From: Apricaphanius iberus
Lineage: Eukaryota; Chordata; Actinopteri; Cyprinodontiformes; Aphaniidae
Assembly (NCBI GenBank): GCA_028564705.1
Contig: JAPXFQ010002747.1
Span: forward strand, 434,001 to 498,000
Length of the DNA: 64,000 nucleotides
Direction: 5' to 3'
How positions within the stretch are numbered: the stretch's first letter is position 1; the number at the start of each line of letters is the position of its first letter. A program made the translations under genes and the position numbers. Below, in pieces: positions 55,314 through 64,000 of the stretch. A model generated the notes under the pieces. That model had not been told where the DNA came from. It saw only the letters and a program-made list of their open reading frames with translations, and searched no databases.

Positions 55314-55828
55314 ATGTCCAAGGAAAGGCAATTCGATATAAGAGACTTCTTTAGGAGTCAAAATGTAAGTTACTTAAATTTATGCAATGCAAAAGAGATA
55401 CACTTAAAAAAAAATCTATTCTTATTACCATTTTTTCTTATTTTCATGTATTTGTGTAGAAAAGAGCAGCTACTTAAAAACACATGAATAAAATGTATGG
55501 TGTAAATACAATAAAACCTCATATTCTAGACGATCATATGACTTTATGTATCAATATTTTTAGGGGAATAAATTACACATAATAATTTGTGTGAAAGTAA
55601 AGTAATTTTTTGCTCTGGCAATAACTTTACCATCAAACTCGATTATCATTCTATCCCTAACCTGTCATGCATCAACATATTTTTGTAAAGTAGCAGACAG
55701 CAGAGAGGCTGGAGGAGATGGAGAAGGAGAGACCAGAGGAGGAGCAGGAGCAGATGAAGGGAGAGAGGCTGGAGGAGGTAGAAGAGAAGGAGAAGCTGAA
55801 AACGAGGCTAGAAATTCACAGGCGAGGT
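55314..55828 (+). pseudogene. Possible two-exon fragment, acidic repeat protein; hAT/ZMYM-like start suspected
   Basis: The ATG at 55314 reads MSKERQFDIRDFFRSQN and stops at a strong donor (AAT|GTAAGT, 55365). After an intron of about 330 bp, an acceptor at 55696 opens a Glu/Lys- or Gly/Glu-rich stretch ending near 55828 with CGAG|GTTAAA. The first exon resembles the short start of fish hAT/ZMYM-type transposase ORFs (a basic start then DFFR). No following exon was recognised within the window, so it is either a fragment of such an element or a chance pattern. Confidence 0.3.
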
Positions 55829-58350
55829 TAAATAATACTGGATATGTTAGTCATGAGATCAAATTAAATATAATTATAAAGAGCTTTTCATGCAAAAAGA
55901 AACACAAACTGTTTTACATGATCAAAACGGTTTAAACAGAATAAAACAAGCCTTCACACACAGGATATAACACAGCAGTTAAAAAATGTTAGTATGATGA
56001 TGATCTGAATAACAATGTTTCTCCCATGTGGCTTTAAAATCAGAGCCTTATTTTTCATCATGTACTACTAGTGTGTATGTCTTTACAGCTGCTATACGGT
56101 CACCTTCTGTCTTTCATTCAACATCTGCATAATGTTAAATTATGATTGCTAATACAAAAAACTTAAACTTTCAAGAGTGCTGCCTTGGAACACTTTTGTG
56201 TCCCCACCAATCTCAAAATCAAACCTACTCCCTTGCATGGATGAGTTTTTCGAGGTCTCCTTGCATCCTTTAATCCTAGAAATGTTCTTCAGGTGATAGA
56301 AAGCTCACATTGTTATTGCCTTTATGTGACCTTGAAGGTTCAGTTCTTAGTTCATTATTACACCTAAGGTGTAATAATAGCAACTACTGACCAGGCCAGA
56401 GCTTAAGCTCTGTACTGATATTTAATGTATCTTTTTTGGGTCCGAAGATAAGTACTTCAGTTTTATTTTTGTTCAGTTGGAGGAAATTATGGGACATAAG
56501 GTTTTTAAACTCACTGGTTTTAATTCTTTATCTCTGATTCTCCCATCACACCTACCCTGCTCATTGTCTCATTCGCCTTAGCTCAACTTTAGTCATTTTT
56601 CTCTTTTATCAATTAATCAGCAGAATTGTTCCATGTTGCTGTAGGCACTTTGGACCTGCTGTCATATAAAACAACACTGTTACACTAGACTACACATACA
56701 TCAGCTGTAGATGTGTGGACAGCTAGGGGTTAAGGGCCTCACACAAAGGCACATCAGCACCTATGAGACAAGCTGAAATCAAAATCATATCCTCCCAAAT
56801 TGACAGCCAAATGCATTTTACGGTTTAAACGGTCTGAGCTAAAATAAATGTAAAATGGTTAAGATTTGCCACAATTAGAGAAAAGTAGCTACAGTTTTGA
56901 AGACAAAATGTTCGGATGTTTTATATTGACATATTTTATATAGGATTGAGAGAGAGCATATCAAAGATTATATGGGTAGAAATAGTTCAATCCAACAACA
57001 GCCTCTAAACCTGAAAAGAATGTATATAATTTAAAAGATAATGTGCAGACCTTCATCAACCATAGGGTTTTGGATTATAGCGGTATACTGCACACCAGCC
57101 GACTTTAGGGGCAACCTTTAACAGGCTTATGTATTAATCTGCATCAGGCGCTCATGTCACCTGCTGCACGAGCAGCTGTATAGGAGGGGGAGAGGACATG
57201 TGCTGCTGAGCACACAGATGGTGCCCTCTGGTCAAACAATTATTAGCCCTGTCAATTTCCAATGCAATACATCTTTATTGATCTCAAATCAGATAACACA
57301 ACTGAGCTGAACTGATCAATAGAGAGATACTGCATACATGCATACATGCTGCTATGTTTCATGGTAAAATGTGTTTTCTTACTGCATATTATTACATGAA
57401 AAAACAAAGCTCTAAAGTTTATGAGCTGATAATTGGATGGATTTTGAGGCTATTTGTAACGTCTTTATTGGAAGTTGGGATTATTCACAAATGCCAAACA
57501 TTCAAAGACTTCTGTTACAGGGCAAGACAAGACAAAATGGTAAATGGCCTGTATTTGTATAGCATTTTACTTAGTCCCTAGGGACCCCAAAGCGCTTTAC
57601 ACTACATTCAGTCATTCACACACTGGTGATGGCAAGCTACGTTGTAAGTGAGGCTGCTGAACACTGGCTCAACCTAAAAGCCCTTAGACATCTGGAACGT
57701 TGTCATGCATAGTCTAATTCTGTGTTTTGTTACTTATTTTCTTTATTTCCTTTATATTTAGGATGTTTAAAAAGGTTTGTTGTCAAAAAAACAACTAAAT
57801 TAAAGTTGGATATAGATACAGTACATGTGCATCTGATCGACTACCTGAGGTGTATCCATCTTTGACAAATAGGGAGACAGAATATGAACTGACTGGTTTT
57901 TCCTTTTATGTTGTCATGGATACTGGCTCAAGAGGTAAAATGAAAAGAGAAGCCATCAGGTCTTCAGAAAACAACAGCTTGCATAATTATCTCACGTTCT
58001 GTTCTGAAGGGTTAAACAAAATTTGCTAAAAATTACAGAATAGCATGGTAGTAGGAATCCAAAACAAATATGCTTTTTTTCAGAACGTTATAATGTTATG
58101 GATTTTTGTTTGAGTTTTAGTTAGCTCTACTACTTATTTAGCTTAAATCATCATCTTTAGTTTATTTCTTAGTGTTGATGTTTTACTTTAGGACTTTAGC
58201 ATTTTGATTTTGACACTTCTTTGTTTCCATATTTTCCCCTCCCTGCTAGATGTTTTCACCTTTATATTTTATTTTATTTTTTACCTGTTCTTTATGTTTT
58301 CTTAGTAAATCAGTCTAGTGTACTATGTTTAAAACCAGGATATATGTACA
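55829..58350. other. Gene-free AT-rich region
   Basis: No convincing exon. Positions 57538-57660 (GTATTTGTATAGCATTTTAC, then CCCCAAAGCGCTTTACACTA) match a common teleost repeat class. The remainder is unassigned. Confidence 0.45.
57538..57660. repeat. Teleost interspersed repeat fragment
   Basis: The combination TGTATTTGTATAGCATTTTA and AAAGCGCTTTACACTACA followed by CATTCACACACTGGTGATGG is a familiar dispersed pattern in fish genomes. The family name is not certain. Confidence 0.5.
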
Positions 58351-59204
58351 ACACTGTAAATCCCACTGTTGGGATTACTTATTTATACTGTTACTATTTT
58401 GAAAAAAAATCTTCTAACTCAAATGTGTTAATTTAGTGCACTATATTCTTGTTTTGAGTATATGTAACTCAAACCTTTTGAGTAATTTAATTATAATATT
58501 GGGAGCGACCTAATTATCACATTTCCCCGGGGTGCTTAGGGGCATGTTTTTGACACCATGAGTGACTTGGAAGTCTGTTGTATTGAAGTAATCACTGAAT
58601 ACTAAATATCAAGTTATGCCCACTTATTTTCGCAGAATAAGGTCTTATGACTCAAAGTATTTAAATTGGAATAGTGTGATTTAGATTTAACTATACTCAG
58701 ATATATTAAGTAGTCTCAGCTTCTATAGAATAGTACAGCTCACTCAAATATAATGATTTCACAATACTTTCCACATTTAAATTCGTGTACTTATTTTTCC
58801 GAGGTAATCAGTTCCCCAAATATCTTCAAGTAAACTTAACTCGTTAGAATTTACATTAAAGGAAACAAACTACTTTAAAAAAAATCTACTATCTCTGCCT
58901 ATAAGATTGGTCAAATAGTGAGGCAAAGTTACAACAGAAGCTTGTTGATGTCTACAGAAAGTGTGCCTCTTGCTAATGGACATCTATCTATAAATTGTAA
59001 ACCCGGATGCTCAAAATAGTTAATTGGAATAAGTAGTGTAAACTGAAACAGTTCTGAAAAGTCATATTTACCTAAAAATATTGAGTGGAAGTAACATTTT
59101 TCTTGTTTTCAAGTTTATTAAACTTTCTATCATTGATTAATATTAACTTGTTTGCATATTATGTAAATGCTACTCAAAATAATCCACTCAGAGTTACTTA
59201 AAAT

Positions 59205-59362
<158 letters not shown>

Positions 59363-59899
59363 CAATAATATATTAAAGTGTAACTAAACCCCAAAACAAC
59401 TTTTCTTTCCTTATAAACTGTATAAATGGCTCTTTACCAATGCAATCTTTAGGTTTCAGGGCATTTTTTTACATTTTGTGTAAACTGGTTGAATTCTGCA
59501 TTTTTTGGTCTAAAAACATCTTAGTGCTGCTGCTCATGGTAATCGTGGGGTACTGCATTTGAATTTTGTGATTGGCTGAGAGTGGTCGATCTTTTCCATT
59601 GTCTATGTCACAGGCACAGTCTCACAGAGACACAGAAAAATTGCTTACCTTGTGTGCTACGTGCGCACACAGAAGCATACTGAGACAAACAGAGGAATCT
59701 GAAATCCATATATCGCACTTTGGAGGACTACAGAGTCAAAGTGGTTTAAAGCCATAAGTTTTAACCTATATGTTTTAAACACATCGTGAAAAGGAAAGAA
59801 AAGCTGAGGTAGTTCCCTCTGAAGCTACGTAGCATCGATGCTAGCGCTAGGCTCTCTGCGCTTGTTTGGTATACATGCTGCCTGCTTCAGGCAGCACTG

Positions 59900-60195
59900 A
59901 CTCAGCTCCCTGAGCAAAAGGCAGCTAAAATCTGGAACAGTCTTCATGAGGATGTGAGACAAACCTCAACTCTAACAATGTTTAAATCCAGGCTGAAAAC
60001 AGTTATTTTCACCCTTGCTTATGACAATTGAAAGTATTTTATCTGCACTCTTGCTTTTAATTGTAATGAATTATTTTTATCTTTTTCTAAGTTGGTGTTT
60101 TTATGCTTATTTGTGTTCTTAATTTATGTAACTGTGAAGAACTTTGAATTGCCTTGTATGAATTGTGCTCTATGAATAAACTTGCTTGCTTGCTT
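59900..60195 (+). mobile_element. L2-type LINE 3' end
   Basis: The plus strand reads KIWNSLHEDVRQTSTLTMFK, then SRLKTVIFTLAYDN and a stop, matching the C-terminal block of L2/CR1 LINE ORF2. This is followed by a 3' UTR ending in the tail TGAATAAACTTGCTTGCTTGC (60173-60193). Confidence 0.7.
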
Positions 60196-60670
60196 AAAAC
60201 TGATACGATGTTGGGCCACAACGCTCCATAGAGCCTCTCTTTACCTAAGGTGGATGGTGGAGAAAATACCTAATTTTTCCCTTTAACGTAGGTAAATAGA
60301 GGCTTTATGGAGCTCGGCAGCCGCATGCCATAGTTCAGCCGTGTCTATCTTCCAGACCACATCCCCCCTCACGCTCATTCTCCATACTTGGCCATGCCCC
60401 TCTGTTTTCATATTTGAAATGATTAAGTTCTCCTGAGTTACTACACTTACAAAGATGAATGAATATTCTGAGTTGCATGTACTGAAGATTTTTGAGTTGG
60501 CTTAACCGGTAAGTTTAATTTAATTATAATTTGAAAATATATTTAACATAAACACCAAATATTTAAGCTCTGATATACTCAAATAACTGAGTTAATGAAC
60601 TCAAAAAATATGTGGCAACTGATGAGCTCACTTTTTTGGATTTCTGCTTACTTTTTCGGGTTTACAGTGT

Positions 60671-61814
60671 ATCCATTGTCTTTACCCGTTTATCCATGCA
60701 TGGTGCCTGTCCAGCAGTCATTGGACAAGAGGCGGGTACACCTTGGATAGATTGCCAGTTGCTAACTGACATTTAATCTAATCTGACCTCTTGGGAATTT
60801 AAAAAGCAGCAATAATTTCAAACCTAGCTAAACATTTATTGTCTTTTTTTTCTTTTTTTTTAAATTGATTTACAATGTATACAAGAAAAGCTTCAAATCC
60901 CCTACATGTCCAGGATAAGTGAATGTAAACCTTTTAATAAAGAGTCTATTCAGAATTCAAATGTTTTGGCTATAATGTACATCTGATTTTCGAACCTAAG
61001 TGATTAAAGCAGCTGCAAGCTTTAACAACAAGCTTCTAACAACGTGTTATTCCCAACCAGCCGTTATCTAAGACTCCACCTTTCATTATGTCATTTCTGT
61101 GACGCAAAACAAAGCCGTCCGCAGGCGAAGAGCAAACAGCCAACCACCACCCAAAGCGCTTTAGATTCCGTGTGGCTAAATTAATGGTCAGTGGGATTAC
61201 ACTAAATGGATCAAGGAGTTATATAATTTGGCTTGTTACTGAATGAGAAAATGGCAGCCATTTTAAGAGTCACTTAATTGAATATTCCTATTTTATATCA
61301 GCAGGCTTGACTTTTAAAAACCACCCCAAAAGGATTCACATGAAGGAAACAGAACATAAGTTAATTAAACAACTTGTGTTTATTTGGAAATTCATTTAAT
61401 CCATTCTCATATAACCTGGATTAAAGATATGAGAACAGAGATCTATGCATGGAGTGCAGCAACCATAGATCAGGCCGTGCACTGCTGGATTTATTTCTGG
61501 TGAAAATTTTTATTTTTCATTGTGTCATTCGAACAATCTCAAATTATACAATCATTTTTATTTAGAAACAAGTGGGCACCCTGCTGTTTTAAAGAACTGC
61601 AATTATAAACCTTTATTTAGAAGGTCTAAATGTTTAGGTTTTCTATAAAGGTCACGATATTGCAGACATAATTGCACTTAGTCAGAAAACAGTTGTTGAA
61701 TCACCAACAAACAGAGCTACTTCAGAGGTTAAATTAAAACCTCTTGCAGTTTATGCTGCCCACACATCAGATATTTTTAACTTGTTTGGAACAGATTTCT
61801 CATTTAAACCCTAC
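60671..61814. other. Unassigned sequence with a worn CATCC-type repeat
   Basis: Positions 60671-60780 are a second copy of the repeat seen at 34424-34531 (TTTATCCATG...AGGCGGGTACACCTTGGA). The rest, to 61814, shows nothing recognisable. Confidence 0.45.
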
Positions 61815-61866
<52 letters not shown>

Positions 61867-61880
61867 CATTATTATTATTA

Positions 61881-61935
<55 letters not shown>
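61815..61935. repeat. (ATT)n microsatellite
   Basis: About 40 ATT units with two ATC interruptions (near 61866 and 61881). Confidence 0.97.
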
Positions 61936-61937
<2 letters not shown>

Positions 61938-63179
61938 CATTAGAATAGAAAAGCATATGTTTAAACCAAATTTGAAACCTGAAAAAAGATTTTTGTTGTG
62001 TACTTATTTTGAAATAGTAGGTCATTACTTACCTCTTTTGTCCTTTTCTAATAGCATTTAATCCTGTTTAGAATCACAGACAGAGGGCTGGATCTTTTTC
62101 CAGCTGGAACAACCCTGAGGAATGTTGGAGAGTTTGGTCAGTCATTCACAGGAATAGATTAAGTCGTTCATTTCTTACCAAATAATGGTTCATCTTTCCA
62201 TATAGTGGAGATGGATGACCCAGCAAATAAGTACCTTCATCTAACAACACATTGCTGTGGACATAAAAAAAAAAAGAATAAAAAGTTACTGGCTGGTTAA
62301 AAATTCATCTTCTTGAGGTTAAACATTTTGCAAAGGTGCAATTCGTTTCTGTCATATTGGAACAAGACTTTGTAGAAGCATGCGCAGAGGATCAAGTAAG
62401 CCATGTACTAAAAACAGAAGAGTTCCTTGCCTGAACTCTAAGACATACACAAATCCATGCATATCAAATCCATCTCTCGTTACTGTTTCTCTCACTCCCA
62501 CTCTTTAAGGTCCAGACGTGCAGTAGAACAGTTGGACCCTGAAACACAGTCCCTCACACTCTGTAAAGATTCTCAAAAATACATTTGAAAACCTATCTGT
62601 TCAACCAGGGTTTCCCTTATTAGTGTGTGATAACTTTTGGGCCTTTTTTATGTGTTTCCCTCTGCTACTGTTTTGTTTTAACGTTTTTATTTTTTTCTTA
62701 ATCCTTTTTTTTTACTGTGGTTTCATTCTGATATCTTCTTTGTATGCGTTATATTTTGTTGCTGGAGGCGACATGTTTTGCCAAATTTTTACTTATGCTA
62801 TACAGCACTTAAATGGGAAGTTCGGTTTCGTTCAACCTGGACCTTATTTATAGCATGCATTATGTTCCCCTACCCAGCCAGACAAGTGTGGTGCCACTTG
62901 GAATCCTTCAAAAGAAGTTAATATCTAGTGTATATCCATATAATGGGAGTCGTGGGGGCACCTCAAGTGCTGCCTCTAAATAATTATCCTCCACAAAACT
63001 CCTTCATGTAACCAATGTTTTTTTATTAATCGATAGAACTATTCCCGTTAGATTTCGTAGTGTCTTGGAAGGGCTTCTTTGTTGTCTACAGGGGTGTTTC
63101 TTGCAGGCTGTTAGAGCTGAATTTCCACTTTGTGGGACAATAAAGGATTATTCTATTCAGTTATATTCTCTTCAGTTCT
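61936..63179. other. Gene-free region with LINE-like debris
   Basis: Positions 62555-62625 (AAAGATTCTCAAAAATACAT, then TTGAAAACCTATCTGTTCAA) resemble the final codons of an L2-type ORF2. A tail-like TGTGGGACAATAAAGGATTA lies at 63133-63152. No host gene was recognised. Confidence 0.4.
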
Positions 63180-63560
63180 GATCAATTCTAGTTGGCTTAT
63201 AAAACTACATTATTACAGAAGAAAGCCATTAGGATCATTAATAAAGCTGCTTATAGAGATCACACTGACAACCTATTTTTGAAATCACGAGTACTAAAGT
63301 TTGCTGACCTAGTTCAGTTTTTGACATTACAAATAATTCATAAAGCTACTAACAAACTACTCCCAGGTAATATACAAAAACATTTCTCATATAGAGACAA
63401 AGAATATAAATGAGGGAAGAATGGAATTTAAAACACATCTGTGCGAACAACAGTAAAATATCAGTGCATTTCTGTTTGTGGAGTAAAATTATGGAATGGA
63501 TTAAATAATTAATTAAAGCAATTTCCATGTCTGGCCCAGTCCAGAAAGTGGTATATAAAT
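63180..63560 (+). mobile_element. LINE reverse-transcriptase C-terminal fragment
   Basis: The plus strand reads LLQKKAIRIINKAAYRDHTD, then NLFLKSRVLKFADLVQFLTL and KATNKLLPGNIQKHFSYRD, stopping at 63411. This is the C-terminal block that follows the RT domain in L2/Rex-like LINEs. The rest of the element is not visible upstream, so it is truncated. Confidence 0.75.
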
Positions 63561-64000
63561 ATGGTTTTCATGAGGTATAGGGAGGAAGAGGGATACTAAC
63601 TGGACGAGATCCAATGATTGGTTTGGGGGTGTTAATATATTTGTATATATAGGTGTATATAGTATAAAAGATAATGGGGTATGTTTGTAATTGTGTGTAG
63701 TGGTGAATGTTGATCTCTGTGGGTGGTGGGTAAATAGGAAAAGGGATGCTGAAATATTGTGTATGTAAAGGCATAAATGGGACTGTGACAAAGTGGGTGA
63801 GAACTCCATTTGCCACAGAGTTTTGTTATTCTTCAAGTTAACATTTTGTTTTAAGATTTAACCATACTTTATTTGGGTTTCCGTAATTTGAAAACATTTA
63901 CTATCCCGGGTTTGTTTATGCTTTGTACTTTAGGAGATTCTTGGTAATATCTTGGTTTAAATCAACAGACAAGTTTGGTTAACATTTTATTTCTTTTGTT
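63561..64000. other. Right-edge sequence, unassigned
   Basis: About 440 bp that is G-rich on the plus strand (GGGGTGTTAATATATTTGTA region). It could be the 3' tail of the LINE fragment or unrelated; no gene was seen. Confidence 0.35.

Overview
The window looks like ordinary nuclear DNA of a ray-finned (probably percomorph) fish. It is AT-rich, its genes are split by GT-AG introns, and the space between exons is filled with teleost-type repeats: Tc1/mariner, hAT and PIF/Harbinger-ISL2EU elements, L2-like LINEs, a Penelope-like element, tRNA-like SINE pieces and long trinucleotide or tetranucleotide microsatellites. No bacterial, phage or organellar features were seen. Six protein-coding genes could be assembled exon by exon, with reading phase kept across every junction. 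Left part (1-31.5 kb), in order: gdi1 (Rab GDP-dissociation inhibitor alpha, minus strand, only the first three coding exons; the rest lies beyond the left edge); atp6ap1 (V-ATPase accessory subunit Ac45, plus, 10 coding exons, complete, 447 aa); cimap3/pifo (pitchfork ciliary protein, plus, 5 exons, 189 aa); taf8 (TFIID subunit 8, minus, 8 exons, 306 aa); g0s2 (G0/G1 switch 2, minus, one coding exon, 116 aa). gdi1 and atp6ap1 are divergent over a 1.8 kb intergenic region. cimap3 and taf8 are convergent, with stop codons about 0.4 kb apart. Middle (31.5-45.7 kb): a gene-free block built from nested transposons. It holds a TAA-flanked Harbinger-like element with an ISL2EU/Harbinger-like element inside it, a palindromic MITE inside a SINE-like repeat and itself split by another MITE, a second Myb/SANT-coding Harbinger-like relic, two decayed LINEs in opposite orientation and a Tc1 relic. 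Right part: camk1g (CaM kinase I gamma-like, minus, 10 coding exons from 52.77 to 45.78 kb, 438 aa), then about 10 kb with no convincing gene but several repeats, including an ATCT array, an ATT array and LINE 3' ends. The genes do not form an operon or pathway; they are independent loci. In human, gdi1/atp6ap1 are neighbours (Xq28) and g0s2/camk1g are neighbours (1q32), so the window joins two blocks of conserved synteny. The most instructive non-coding signals are a perfect CLEAR box just upstream of the V-ATPase gene, an RFX X-box-like palindrome just upstream of the ciliary gene, a CA repeat beginning at a camk1g splice donor, and a Penelope element with one amber codon between its RT and GIY-YIG parts. 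I found no sign of a new biological system; the interesting material is regulatory motifs and nested mobile elements.
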